Shown here piece by piece: positions 18,009-27,377 of a stretch of DNA of 64,000 bases. Made by a program: the position numbers and the translations under genes. Source of the DNA: JAQGMV01 sp963828715 (lineage in GTDB: Bacteria > Pseudomonadota > Gammaproteobacteria > Burkholderiales > SG8-41); contig CAWHFX010000019.1 of the NCBI GenBank assembly GCA_963828715.1, positions 186,001 through 250,000 on the forward strand, written 5' to 3'. Below the pieces are notes generated by a model, which searched no databases, had not been told where the DNA came from, and saw only the letters and a list, made by a program, of their open reading frames with translations. How positions within the stretch are numbered: the stretch's first letter is position 1; every line of letters begins with the position of its first letter.

Positions 18009-18230
18009 TCACGTCCGTGTCGTTTCCTTGCGCGCCTCGCCTTCGATCGTGGTACCGGCGGAGGGCGGAATCTCCGGCTTGTCCTTGTCTTCCTCGGTCT
18101 TCATGCCTTCCTTGAAGCCTTTGACGGCGCTGCCCAGATCGGTGCCAAGGTTGCGCAGCTTCTTTGTCCCGAAGATGAGGACCACCACCAGCAAAACGAT
18201 GAGCCAATGCCAGATGCTGATCGAGCCCAT
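18009..18230 (-). CDS. tatA: Twin-arginine translocase subunit TatA
   Basis: Pore-forming component of the Tat pathway, 73 residues. The start MGSISIWHWLIVLLVVVLIF is the TatA transmembrane helix, followed by the FGTKKLRNLGTDLGSAVKGF amphipathic helix with the conserved FG hinge. A short charged tail ends the protein. It follows hisE by 74 bases and leads tatABC; coupling of his and tat genes is usual in Burkholderiales. Confidence 0.97.
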   Translation of the reverse strand: MGSISIWHWLIVLLVVVLIFGTKKLRNLGTDLGSAVKGFKEGMKTEEDKDKPEIPPSAGTTIEGEARKETTRT

Positions 18231-18304
18231 GGATCTACTCCCAGGTTGATTTCAGAGCCGCAGACCGATGGCAGCGCTGCGGCTGTCGGCGAGGAGCGCA
18301 GCGC

Positions 18305-18631
18305 TCAACCGCCACGCGAATTCTTTTCCTCGATCCCGGAGGTGCCCTCGCGGCGCGCAAGCTCCGCGAGCACGTCATCGGGCCGCAATCCATGCCATGC
18401 AAGCAGCACCATGCAGTGAAACCAGAGGTCTGCAGTCTCGCGAATGACGTGCAGTTTATCACCCCCCTTCGAGGCGAGCAGGGTCTCCGCGGCCTCTTCT
18501 ACGACTTTCTTCAGGATTGCGTCTTCGCCACTGGCAGCAAGCTTCGCCACGTACGAATTCGAGGCGTCCGCCGCCTTGAGCCGCGATTCGATGACCGCGG
18601 ACACACGTTCCAGCACATCATGGCTTGTCAT
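18305..18631 (-). CDS. hisE: Phosphoribosyl-ATP pyrophosphatase
   Basis: Second step of histidine synthesis, hydrolysing PR-ATP to PR-AMP; 108 residues. The MazG-like core is visible as DAILKKVVEEAAETLLA and KLHVIRETADLWFHCMVLLA, with the acidic metal ligands EE and E..D. I chose the ATG at 18631, which overlaps the hisI stop by four bases; longer frames upstream lie in hisI. The last gene of the his operon. Confidence 0.95.
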   Translation of the reverse strand: MTSHDVLERVSAVIESRLKAADASNSYVAKLAASGEDAILKKVVEEAAETLLASKGGDKLHVIRETADLWFHCMVLLAWHGLRPDDVLAELARREGTSGIEEKNSRGG

Positions 18632-19011
18632 GAGCGATAGATCTCCCCCGGATCCTTGAGGACCGGGTCCACCGCGACCCACTGGCCGTCCTCCAGACGC
18701 CGGAAAAAGCAGCTGTGCCGGCCGGTGTGGCATGCAATCCCGCCGCGCTGTTCCACCTCCAGCAGAACCACGTCCGCATCGCAATCGAGCCTTATGGACT
18801 TCACCTTCTGCACGTGTCCCGATTGTTCGCCCTTGTGCCAGAGCTGACGCCGCGAGCGCGACCAGTAGTGCGCTTCGCCGGTTTCGAAGGTTTTCCCGAG
18901 CGCCTCGCGGTTCATCCAGGCAAGCGTGAGCACGCGTCGGGAATCAGCTTCCTGCGCGATTGCGGGAACGAGCCCGTTATCGTCCCACTTCACTTCGTGC
19001 AGCCAGTCCAT
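18628..19011 (-). CDS. hisI: Phosphoribosyl-AMP cyclohydrolase
   Basis: Third step of histidine synthesis, opening the adenine ring of PR-AMP; 127 residues. The family opening WLHEVKWDDNGLVPAIAQ, the motif LAWMNREAL and the metal-binding residues in DCDADVVLLEVEQ and CHTGRHSCFFR (zinc Cys ligands) are present. The ATG at 19011 gives the normal length. It overlaps hisE by four bases. Confidence 0.96.
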   Translation of the reverse strand: MDWLHEVKWDDNGLVPAIAQEADSRRVLTLAWMNREALGKTFETGEAHYWSRSRRQLWHKGEQSGHVQKVKSIRLDCDADVVLLEVEQRGGIACHTGRHSCFFRRLEDGQWVAVDPVLKDPGEIYRS

Positions 19012-19093
19012 GAGGCACTCAAAGGAGTGAAGAAGCGAACGCGTGAAGGGTAACAGAGCCTGCACGAGACGGTGCAGCGCGGATATGCATGTT

Positions 19094-19865
19094 TTACAGG
19101 CGCACTTCGATACCGCGGGCGCGCATGTATTCCTTGGCTTCGCGGACGGTGAATTCGCCGTAGTGGAAGATGCTCGCCGCCAGCACCGCATCCGCACGGC
19201 CGACTGCGACGCCGTCAGCGAGATGAGCGAGGTTACCCACGCCCCCGCTCGCAATGACCGGAATCGCAAGCGCGTCGGAAAAAGCACGCGTGAGCTCGAG
19301 ATCGAAGCCCTGCCGCGTTCCGTCCCGGTCCATGCTCGTCAGCAGGATCTCGCCCGCGCCGAGTGCCTCCATCTTGCGGCCCCATTCGAGCGCATCGAGC
19401 CCCGTCGCCCTGCGGCCGCCATGCGTGAACACTTCCCAGCGCAGCGGCTGCGCGTCGAGCACGCGCTTCGCGTCCACCGCCACGACGATGCATTGCGCTC
19501 CGTAGCGGTCCGATGCATCGCGCGACCAGTTGCGGGTTCTGCACCGCCGCCGTGTTGATGCTGACCTTGTCCGCGCCGGCGTTCAGAAGCCGCCTCACGT
19601 CTTCGACGCTGCGCACGCCCCCGCCCACCGTGAGCGGTATGAACACCTGAGTCGCAACCGCTTCGACGATATGCAGGATGAGATCACGCTCGTCGCTGCT
19701 CGCGGTGATGTCGAGGAACGTGATCTCGTCCGCACCCTGTTCGTCGTAGCGCGCGGCGACTTCGACCGGATTCCCGGCATCGCGTAACCCGACGAAGTTC
19801 ACGCCCTTGACCACGCGGCCGGCGTTCACATCCAGGCACGGAATGATGCGTTTGGCCAGCGCCAT
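19094..19865 (-). CDS. hisF: Imidazole glycerol phosphate synthase cyclase subunit HisF (one apparent frameshift)
   Basis: Cyclase half of IGP synthase, a TIM barrel that uses ammonia from HisH. It starts MALAKRIIPCLDVNAGRVVK (catalytic Asp in CLDV) and runs through FLDITASSDERD and VGGGVRSVEDVRRLL to NPQLV. The frame then shifts near 19519-19524, in a CG repeat, and resumes at CIVVAVDAKRVLDAQPL with the second catalytic Asp (LLTSMDRDGTRQGFD). Deleting one base gives 256 residues, the family length. A sequence error is likely. Confidence 0.93.
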
Positions 19866-19880
19866 CTCAACCGAGGCGGT

Positions 19881-20645
19881 TCACGCCTCCGGCTTCGACT
19901 CGCCGTCGCCCGAGAGGCTGTCAGCGAGCTTCTGCGCCTCCGCGAAATCGAGCGTGCCCTGGTACACCGCTCGGCCGGTGATCGCGCCGACGATGCCTTC
20001 GGATTCGACAGCGCACAGCGCCCTCACGCACTCGAGGTCCGTCACGCCGCCGCTCGCGATGAGGGGCACCGTGAGCTTGCGTGCGAGCGCGACCGTCGCG
20101 TCGATGTTCACACCGCTCAGCATGCCGTCGCGGCCGATATCGGTGTAGATGATTCCTTCGACACCGTAGTCCTGAAACTTCTTCGCGAGGTCGCCGACGT
20201 CATGACCGGTCATCTTCGACCACCCGTCGACGGCGACCTTGCCCCCTTTCGCGTCCAGTGCGACCAGAACGTGCCCGGTGAACGCGGTGCACGCGTCGTG
20301 CAGGAAACCTGGCGTCTTGACCGCCGCCGTTCCGATGATGACGAAGCTCACCCCGTCGTCGAGGTACCGCTCGATCGTGTCGAGGTCGCGAATACCGCCG
20401 CCGAGCTGGATTTCCATGTCATCGCCGACGGCATCGGCGATAGCGCGGATCGCACTTTCGTTCTTCGGACGCCCGGCGGCCGCTCCGTTCAGATCCACGA
20501 CGTGCAGCCGGCGCGCACCCTGTTTCAACCAGTGCTGCGCCATCGCGGCAGGATCGTCGGAAAAAACCGTCACATCGCTCATCGCCCCTTGTCTGAGGCG
20601 TACACACTTTCCATCTTTGAGATCAATGGCTGGGATGATCAGCAT
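19881..20645 (-). CDS. hisA: ProFAR isomerase
   Basis: Fourth step of histidine synthesis, an Amadori isomerisation on a TIM barrel; 254 residues. The catalytic Asp residues lie in IPAIDLKDGKCVRLRQG and IIYTDIGRDGMLSGVNI. Phosphate-binding glycines are seen in LGGGIRDLDTI and SGGVTDLECV. It sits 15 bases upstream of hisF. The gap of about 120 bases to hisH is longer than the other spacings in this operon. Confidence 0.97.
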   Translation of the reverse strand: MLIIPAIDLKDGKCVRLRQGAMSDVTVFSDDPAAMAQHWLKQGARRLHVVDLNGAAAGRPKNESAIRAIADAVGDDMEIQLGGGIRDLDTIERYLDDGVSFVIIGTAAVKTPGFLHDACTAFTGHVLVALDAKGGKVAVDGWSKMTGHDVGDLAKKFQDYGVEGIIYTDIGRDGMLSGVNIDATVALARKLTVPLIASGGVTDLECVRALCAVESEGIVGAITGRAVYQGTLDFAEAQKLADSLSGDGESKPEA

Positions 20646-20766
20646 AGGCCGAAAGCACTACGTGGGCCGAACGGGAGGCCGTCGAGGACGTGGGGGGATA
20701 ACGCAGGTTCGAGCGGGGGCGGTTTAGCGAGTTTTCACCATACTACAGCACGTTCTCCGCGCCTGA

Positions 20767-21462
20767 TCAAGCGGGCAGGTCGTGTTGTCGCGAGCGCGGT
20801 TCGGTTGCACCGCGAGGCATGCCGGCAGGCTGCCACGTCGCGAAATTCGCGAGCAGCCGCAATCCCGCAGCCTGACTTTTTTCCGGATGAAACTGCACGG
20901 CGAAGATATTGCCGCTCGCCGCGGCGCATGTAAACGGCAAACCATAGGTGCTGTAGCCGGCGGAGAGCGCAGCATGCGCGGGCTCGACGAAGTAACTGTG
21001 CACAAAGTAGAAGCGGGTCGCGTCGGGTATGCCGTTCCACAGCGGATGCGGCCCGCTCTGGTGCACCTCGTTCCAGCCCATATGGGGGACCTTGAGCTTG
21101 TTACCGCGCTCATCCACCATCTCCTCGGGCCGAAATCGCCGCACCCGACCCGGCAGCAGGCCCAGCCCCGGGGTATCGCCTTCCTCGCTGTGCTCAAACA
21201 GCATCTGAAGTCCGATGCAGATGCCGAGGAACGGCTTGTCGCGGGCCGCCGCGATGACCGCGTCGCGCAGGCCGCGGCCGTCCATCTCGCGCATACAGTC
21301 GCGCATCGCGCCCTGACCGGGAAAAACGACCCGGCCGGCGTCGCGCACCACGTCGGGATCGCTGGTGACCACGACCGGCGAGTGCGGGGCGACATGCTCG
21401 ATCGCCTTCGCGACCGAGCGCAGGTTGCCCATACCGTAATCGACCACCGCAATCCGGTTCAT
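20767..21462 (-). CDS. hisH: Imidazole glycerol phosphate synthase glutaminase subunit HisH
   Basis: Class-I glutamine amidotransferase that feeds ammonia to HisF. Catalytic residues are Cys in FLGICIGLQMLFE, and His/Glu in FAVQFHPEKSQ. The start NRIAVVDYGMGNLRSVAKA is the family opening. At 231 residues it is slightly longer than usual because of a C-terminal tail after NFATW. It lies directly downstream of hisB. Confidence 0.96.
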   Translation of the reverse strand: MNRIAVVDYGMGNLRSVAKAIEHVAPHSPVVVTSDPDVVRDAGRVVFPGQGAMRDCMREMDGRGLRDAVIAAARDKPFLGICIGLQMLFEHSEEGDTPGLGLLPGRVRRFRPEEMVDERGNKLKVPHMGWNEVHQSGPHPLWNGIPDATRFYFVHSYFVEPAHAALSAGYSTYGLPFTCAAASGNIFAVQFHPEKSQAAGLRLLANFATWQPAGMPRGATEPRSRQHDLPA

Positions 21463-21476
21463 CGTCGAGGCGCGAT

Positions 21477-22076
21477 CTACAGAGAACCTTTAGTGGACGG
21501 CACGTCGGAAACCCGCGGATCCCTTTCGACGGCCATGCGCAAAGCACGGCCGAACGCCTTGAAGGCGGTTTCCGCCTGATGATGCGCATTCGCGCCGCGC
21601 AGGCTGTCGATGTGCAATGTCACGCTCGCGTGGTTGACGAAGCCCTGGAAGAACTCGTGCACGAGGTCCACGTCGAACGCGCCGATGCGCGCGCGCACGA
21701 AGTCGACGTGAAATTCGAGTCCGGGGCGGCCGGAGAGATCGACCACGACGCGGGACAGCGCTTCGTCGAGTGGCACGTAGGCGTGTCCGTAGCGGCGAAC
21801 ACCCTTCTTGTCGCCCACCGCGCGCGCGAACGCCTGGCCGAACGTGATGCCGATGTCTTCGACGGTGTGATGCGCATCGATGTGAAGGTCGCCGCGCGCC
21901 TCGACCTCGAGATCGAAGATGGCATGACGGGCGACCTGGTCGAGCATGTGATCGAGAAACGGCACCTGCGTCGCGAGCCGCGCGCGGCCGCTCCCATCGA
22001 GGTTCAGCGCGACGCTGACCTGCGTCTCGAGCGTATTGCGGGTGACTTTGGCCTCGCGTTTCAAGTTCTCGCTCAC
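21477..22076 (-). CDS. hisB: Imidazoleglycerol-phosphate dehydratase
   Basis: Sixth step of histidine synthesis, a Mn-dependent dehydratase; 199 residues, monofunctional, without the phosphatase domain found in enterobacteria. Metal-site motifs are PFLDHMLDQVARHA, DAHHTVEDIGITFG and GANAHHQAETAFKAF. It opens with KREAKVTRNTLET. Part of the coupled hisGDCBHAFIE operon. Confidence 0.97.
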   Translation of the reverse strand: MSENLKREAKVTRNTLETQVSVALNLDGSGRARLATQVPFLDHMLDQVARHAIFDLEVEARGDLHIDAHHTVEDIGITFGQAFARAVGDKKGVRRYGHAYVPLDEALSRVVVDLSGRPGLEFHVDFVRARIGAFDVDLVHEFFQGFVNHASVTLHIDSLRGANAHHQAETAFKAFGRALRMAVERDPRVSDVPSTKGSL

Positions 22077-22101
22077 TGCTGTGTTCGTGTTCGGCAGCCG
22101 C

Positions 22102-23172
22102 TTACTCGACGGTCGCGCGCAGCGCTGCCAGAAATCGGTCGTTCTCGTCAGGCGTTCCCACGGTCACACGCAGACAGTTCTCGAGCGCCGGATGAGCGCC
22201 GTGGACGTTCTTGATGAGAACACCACGCTGCTTGAGACCGTTGAATACGGCATCGGCCGCGGTAACCCTGAACAGGATGAAGTTGGCATCGCTCGGGAAC
22301 GGGGTCGCGCCGGGCATCTGCTGAAGCTCGTGCCACACCCGCCCGCGCTCGGCTTTGATCGTGGCCGCCTGTTCGGCGAGTCGGTCGTGATGCCGTAATG
22401 CTTTTTCCGCCACGAGCTGTGTCAGCACGCCCACATTATAGGGCAAGCGCACTTTCTCCACGTGATCGAGCCACGCGGCCGGCCCCGCGATCAGGCCCAG
22501 GCGCAACCCCGCAAGGCCGGACTTCGACAGCGTGCGCATGACGAGCAGATTGTCGCAGGCACCGAGTCGGTCCATGTACGTCCGGCCGGCAAACGCGTGA
22601 TAGGCCTCGTCGATCACGACTGCGCCCGGCGCGAGCTCGAGCACGCGCGCGATCGCGCGCGCATCGAAGAGATTGCCGGTCGGATTGTTCGGGTACGCGA
22701 TAAATATGAGCGCGGGCGCGTGCGTTTGGATCGCTTCGGTCATCGCGCGTTCATCGAGCGAGAAGCCCGGCGCAAGCGGCACGCCGACGTAGCGCATGCC
22801 GCAGAACAGCGCGATCAGCTTGAACATGACGAACGAGGGCTCGACGCCCAGCACCACCGCGCCCGGACGCGCCGTCGCGAGCATGAGCATCTGGATGATC
22901 TCGTCCGACCCGTTGCCGAGAACGACCTGCATGTCCTGCGGAATGCCCAGCACCGAGCGCAACCGCGCCTTGAGCGCGCCTGCCGCAGCATCCGGATAAC
23001 GGTTTACCGCTGTATGACCGACGAGCGCCGCCAGCTCGCCGCGCACGTCTTCGGGCAGCCCGTACGGGTTCTCCATCGCATCGAGCTTGACCATGCCCGA
23101 GGCGTCCGGCACGTGATACGCCGTAAGCGCGCGTATCTCGTCGCGGATGGTTCTGTCGGGCTTGCCGGCCAT
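22102..23172 (-). CDS. hisC: Histidinol-phosphate aminotransferase
   Basis: PLP-dependent aminotransferase of the seventh step, 356 residues. The ATG at 23172 overlaps the hisD stop by four bases. Class-I/II motifs are LGNGSDEIIQMLM (cofactor phosphate), YPNNPTGNLFD, VVIDEAYHAFAG (Asp to the PLP nitrogen, Tyr to O3') and MRTLSKSGLAGLRLGLI (Schiff-base Lys in SKSG). The open frame extends upstream into hisD only because hisD is frameshifted. Confidence 0.96.
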   Translation of the reverse strand: MAGKPDRTIRDEIRALTAYHVPDASGMVKLDAMENPYGLPEDVRGELAALVGHTAVNRYPDAAAGALKARLRSVLGIPQDMQVVLGNGSDEIIQMLMLATARPGAVVLGVEPSFVMFKLIALFCGMRYVGVPLAPGFSLDERAMTEAIQTHAPALIFIAYPNNPTGNLFDARAIARVLELAPGAVVIDEAYHAFAGRTYMDRLGACDNLLVMRTLSKSGLAGLRLGLIAGPAAWLDHVEKVRLPYNVGVLTQLVAEKALRHHDRLAEQAATIKAERGRVWHELQQMPGATPFPSDANFILFRVTAADAVFNGLKQRGVLIKNVHGAHPALENCLRVTVGTPDENDRFLAALRATVE

Positions 23173-24466
23173 CACTGGATGCGCAGCTCCGCCGAGCGCG
23201 CATGCGCCTCGAGGCCCTCTCCGCGTGCGAGCTCGGCTGCGATCAAGCCAAGCTTCGGCGGCGCCGGCCCGCGAGATGCGGATGACGCTCGAGCGCTTCT
23301 GAAAATCGTATACGCCGAGGGGCGAAGAAAACCGCGCCGTACGTGAGGTCGGCAGCACATGATTCGGCCCGGCGCAGTAATCGCCAAGCGCCTCGGACGC
23401 GAAATGCCCGATGAAGATGGCGCCGGCATGTCTCACTTTCGGCAGCAGCGCTTCGGCCTCTGCGACGGCAGAGCTCGAGATGCTCGGGCGCAATGCGGTT
23501 CACGAGCACACAGACTTCGTCGAGATCGCGTGCTTCGATCAACGCCCCGCGTCCGGAGAGCGCGGCTGCGATGACTTCACGACGCGGCATGTCCGGCAGC
23601 TGGCGCTCGATGCTTTGCGCGACCGCTGCGATGAACGCCCGATCGGGCGACAGCAGAATGGCCTGCGCGAGCTCATCGTGCTCGGCCTGCGAAAAAAGAT
23701 CCATCGCGATCCAGTCGGGATCGTTCGTCCCGTCGGCGACGACGAGGATTTCCGATGGCCCTGCGACCATGTCGATCCCCACTACGCCGAACACACGCCG
23801 TTTCGCTGCGGCGACGTACGCGTTCCCGGGCCCGACGATCTTGTCCACGGCGGGCACCAGTTTCGTCCCATACGCAAGGGCGCCGATCGCCTGCGCGCCT
23901 CCGATCGTGAATACGCGATCCACGCCGCACAGCGCCGCTGCGGCCAGCACGAGGGCGTTGCGCTCACCGGAGGGTGTCGGCACGGCCATGATGACTTCGC
24001 CCACCCCCGCCACTTTCGCGGGCATCACGTTCATGATGACCGACGACGGGTACGCCGCCTTGCCCCCGGGGACGTACACCCCGACGCGATCGAGCGGCGT
24101 CACTTTCTGCCCGAGCTCGTTAGCCTCTTCGTCCGCGATGGTCCAGGATTCCACGCGCTGATGTTCGTGATAACGGCGCACGCGCCCGGCCGCTGCCTCG
24201 AGTGCTGCGCGTCGGGAAGACGGCAGTTGCGCGAGCGCCTTTTCGCATTCGTCGGCGGGAATCTCGAGCTGCGCAGGCGAATCTACCGTGACCGCGTCGA
24301 GGCGACGCGTATGCTCGAGCAGGGCCGCGTCACCGCGCACCTTCACGTCTGACAGAATGGAAGCAACGATCGCGTCGACCCTGGGATCCTGCGCCGCCTC
24401 GAAAGCGAGCAACTCGGCCAGCCGCGCGTCGAAATCGGACTGCGTAGTGGAAAGCCTGCGTATCAC
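23172..24466 (-). CDS. hisD: Histidinol dehydrogenase (two apparent frameshifts)
   Basis: Zinc-dependent enzyme of the last two steps of histidine synthesis. The frame from 24466 carries VGVYVPGGKAAYPSSV, IGGAQAIGALAYGT, VDKIVGPGNAYVA and the zinc site region DLFSQAEHDELAQ, ending at NRIAPEHLEL. A second frame supplies AEALLPKVRHAGAIF, GDYCAGPNHVLPT and FQKRSSVIRIS; a third ends KLGLIAAELARGEGLEAHAR. Removing one base near 23470 and one near 23257 gives 430 residues, the family length. The breaks are probably sequence errors. Confidence 0.93.
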
Positions 24467-25098
24467 GCCGCGCCCCGCGCAAGAGATTCGACCAGCGGCT
24501 GAAGCGCGTCTCGTTTGAGCTTGAGTGACGCCTGGTTCACCACGAGACGCGCGGAAATGGAAGCGATTTCCTCCACCGCAGAAAGGCCGTTCGCCTTCAG
24601 CGTATTGCCGGTGCTCACGAGATCGACGATCGCATCCGCGAGCCCCACGAGCGGCGCGAGCTCCATCGAACCATAGAGCTTGATGAGATCTACATGAACG
24701 CCTTTCGCGGCGAAGTGCTCGCGCGCGGTCTGCAGGTACTTGGTCGCAACTCTGAGGCGCGCGCCCTGGCGTACGGCGCGCTTATAGTCGAATCCATCGG
24801 CGACAGCGACCACCATGCGGCAGCGCGCGATGTTGAGATCGACCGGCTGATACAGTCCCGCACCGCCGTGTTCTTCGAGCACGTCCTTGCCCGCGATGCC
24901 CATGTCGGCAGCGCCGTACTGGACGTACGTGGGGACATCGGTCGCGCGCACGATGATCACCCGAACGTCCGCGCGATTCGTGCCGAGGATGAGCTTGCGC
25001 GAGGTCTCCGGGTCGTCCTGGGTCGCGACACCGGCCGCAGCGAGGAGCGGCACCGTCTCATCGAAAATGCGCCCTTTCGAGAGCGCGATGGTGATCAT
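24463..25098 (-). CDS. hisG: ATP phosphoribosyltransferase, short form
   Basis: First step of histidine synthesis, joining ATP and PRPP; 211 residues, the short HisG_S form that needs the HisZ regulatory subunit, not encoded in this window. Motifs are TIALSKGRIFDETVPLLA, ADMGIAGKDVLEEHGG and GLADAIVDLVSTGNTLKANG (PRPP loop). It is the first gene of the his operon and overlaps hisD by four bases. Confidence 0.96.
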   Translation of the reverse strand: MITIALSKGRIFDETVPLLAAAGVATQDDPETSRKLILGTNRADVRVIIVRATDVPTYVQYGAADMGIAGKDVLEEHGGAGLYQPVDLNIARCRMVVAVADGFDYKRAVRQGARLRVATKYLQTAREHFAAKGVHVDLIKLYGSMELAPLVGLADAIVDLVSTGNTLKANGLSAVEEIASISARLVVNQASLKLKRDALQPLVESLARGAA

Positions 25099-25135
25099 GA
25101 AGAGGAGCAGCGGCCGCGAACGCAGAAAGGATTGA

Positions 25136-25163
25136 ATTGTAACGCAAAAGCACTGCCGCTAAA
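25136..25163 (-). promoter_or_regulatory. hisG: Probable promoter of the his operon
   Basis: On the minus strand TTTAGC (25158-25163), a 16-base spacer and TACAAT (25136-25141) lie about 38 bases upstream of hisG. I see no histidine-rich leader peptide or attenuator in the short space available. Confidence 0.45.
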
Positions 25164-25195
25164 CTCACGCGCGAGGCCCGCACGCAGTTCTCCCG

Positions 25196-26005
25196 ATGAC
25201 ATCCGCACCGATCATTCGCGTTTCCGACGTTGCATTCTCGTACGGACGAGAGCCGCTCCTGCGCGGCGTCAACCTCTCAATCCCCCAGGGCAAGGTCATC
25301 GGCATCATGGGCGCGAGCGGATCGGGCAAGACGACGCTCATGCGGCTGATCGGGGGACAGTTGCGCCCGTCGCGCGGCACGATCGAAGCGATGGGCAAGA
25401 ACGTGAATGCACTTTCTCGCGGGGAGCTGTTCGAGCTGCGACGGCGCATGGGCATGCAGTTTCAGCAAGGCGGTCTTTTCACGGACCTCTCGGTGTTCGA
25501 GAACATCGCCTTTCAGATGCGCGAAAACACCGATCTGCCCGAGGACATGATCAACGATCTCGTGCTGATGAAGCTGAACGCGGTCGGGTTGCGCGGGGCC
25601 GCGCAACTCATGCCCGCGGAGCTCTCCGGCGGCATGGCACGTCGCGTCGGCCTCGCGCGCGCGATCGCACTGGATCCATCGCTGATCATGTACGACGAAC
25701 CGTTCGCCGGCCTCGATCCTATTTCGTGCAACGTAGTCGGGAATCTGATCCGCCGTCTGAACGACACGCTCGGTCTCACTTCCATCGTGGTGTCGTATGA
25801 TGCCAAGGAAATGCTCCATGTGATCGATTACGTTTATTTCCTTGCCGATGGCGTGATCGTCGCGGAGGGCGCGACCGAAGAGGTGAAGACCTCCAGCGAT
25901 CCCTTCGTGAGCCAGTTCATCAAGGCGCTGCCTGATGGACCGGTCGCGTTTCATCATGCAGCGGAAGCGTACGAGAAGGATTTAGAGCTGGACAGGCCCT
26001 CGTGA
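25196..26005 (+). CDS. Second MlaF-like ABC ATPase, with altered H-loop
   Basis: Paralogue of MlaF, the ATPase of the Mla phospholipid transporter; 269 residues. It shares ASGSGKTTLMRLI (Walker A), MGMQFQQGGLFTDLSVFENI (Q-loop), LSGGMARRVGLARAIALDPS (signature) and LIMYDEPFAGLDPIS (Walker B) with the MlaF at 31608. Where MlaF has VVTHD this protein has VVSYD, so the H-loop histidine is Tyr. It stands alone on the plus strand between hisG and murA, with no permease or MCE partner. It could replace MlaF in some conditions or be a regulatory variant; this is inference. Confidence 0.88.
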   Translation: MTSAPIIRVSDVAFSYGREPLLRGVNLSIPQGKVIGIMGASGSGKTTLMRLIGGQLRPSRGTIEAMGKNVNALSRGELFELRRRMGMQFQQGGLFTDLSVFENIAFQMRENTDLPEDMINDLVLMKLNAVGLRGAAQLMPAELSGGMARRVGLARAIALDPSLIMYDEPFAGLDPISCNVVGNLIRRLNDTLGLTSIVVSYDAKEMLHVIDYVYFLADGVIVAEGATEEVKTSSDPFVSQFIKALPDGPVAFHHAAEAYEKDLELDRPS

Positions 26006-26045
26006 GGGTCCAGTCGCGCCGTCGTCCATCGCCCGAACCCTCGTA

Positions 26046-26091
26046 CGTTCGGACGAGAGTTCTAACGAGCGCCGGAATGTTTCGTTCGCGG
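26046..26091 (+). repeat. Dispersed repeat family B, copy 3
   Basis: The unit CGTTCGGACGAGAGTTCTAA and the next 26 bases, ending TTTCGTTCGCGGG, match the two copies at 3453-3577. It lies between the convergent mlaF paralogue and murA, just after the paralogue's stop. Confidence 0.6.
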
Positions 26092-26108
26092 GAACCCCAC
26101 TCACCGGC

Positions 26109-27363
26109 CTACTTGACGCGTTCAATAACGGCTCCAAGCCTCGTCAGCTTTTCCTCGATCCGCTCGTAACCGCGGTCGAGGTGGTAAACGCGCTCGATCG
26201 TTGTCGTCCCGCGGGCAACCAGCCCTGCGAGCACAAGACTCGCCGAAGCGCGGAGGTCGGTCGCCATCACCGTTGCACCGTCGAGATGCGTGACGCCCTG
26301 CACGCGCGCCGTATTGCCCTCGAACTCGATGTTCGCGCCGAGCCTGCGCAATTCCTGCACGTGCATGAAACGATTCTCGAAAATCGTCTCGCAGATGATC
26401 GCGGTCCCCGCCGCGACGCTGTTCAACGCCATGAACTGCGCCTGCATGTCGGTCGGAAACTCGGGATAGGGTGCGGTACTCACGTCCACTGCCCGCAGCG
26501 TGCCGTTCGTATATACGCGGATCGAATCGGCCGTCGTCTCAACGCTCGCGCCGCACTCGCGCAGCTTCCCGAGCACCGCTTCGAGTATGTCTCCGCGGGT
26601 CTGGGTCAATCGCACGTCGCCGCGGGTCGCGACCGCAGCGGCGAGAAACGTCCCGGTCTCGATGCGGTCGGGCATGACGTGATGCCGTGCGCCGTGCAGC
26701 CGTTCGACGCCCTCGATCTCGATGGTGGGCGTACCAGCGTCGCGAATGCGCGCCCCCATCGAAACGAGGCAACGTGCGAGGTCGACAACCTCCGGCTCGC
26801 AAGCCGCATTCTCCAGCACGGTCGTGCCGTCGGCGAGCGTGGCCGCCATCATGAGATTCTCGGTCCCCGTCACGGTCACGAGATCCATCCGGATCCGTGC
26901 TCCGCGCAGGCGGCGTGCGCGGGCGATGATGTCGCCCTGTTCGACGCTGATCTCGGCGCCCATCGACTGGAGGCCTTTGATGTGCTGGTCCACCGGTCGC
27001 AGACCGATGGCACAGCCGCCGGGCAGCGATACGCGTGCTTCGCCGCACCGTGCGACCAGCGGGCCGAGCGTCAGCACGGAGGCACGCATCGTTTTGACGA
27101 GCTCGTACGGAGCGACGGGATTGGTCAGCCGCGCCGCGCTGAGCTCGATCGCGCCCCCGTCATGCACGCAGATCGATACACCCATGCGGCCCAGCAGGTC
27201 GAGCATCGTCGTGACGTCGCGCAAATGCGGAACGTTCTCGACGATGAGCGGTTCGGACGTGAGCAGCTGCCGCGCAGAGAATGGGGAGCGTGGCGTTCTT
27301 CGCGCCCGAAATCGCGACCTCGCCCCGCAGCGCTGCGCCGCCATGGATGACAAGCTTGTCCAA
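26109..27363 (-). CDS. murA: UDP-N-acetylglucosamine 1-carboxyvinyltransferase (one apparent frameshift)
   Basis: First committed step of peptidoglycan synthesis, adding enolpyruvate from PEP to UDP-GlcNAc. The true start is at 27363 (MDKLVIHGGAALRGEVAISG, AKNATLPILCA). The frame shifts near 27270 and goes on with QLLTSEPLIVENVPHLRDV. The loop with the fosfomycin-target residue is GGCAIGLRPVDQHIKGL, where Cys is present. Removing one base gives 417 residues, the normal length. As murA is normally essential, the break is probably a sequence error. Confidence 0.94.
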
Positions 27364-27377
27364 GCGTCAGCGCCTGT

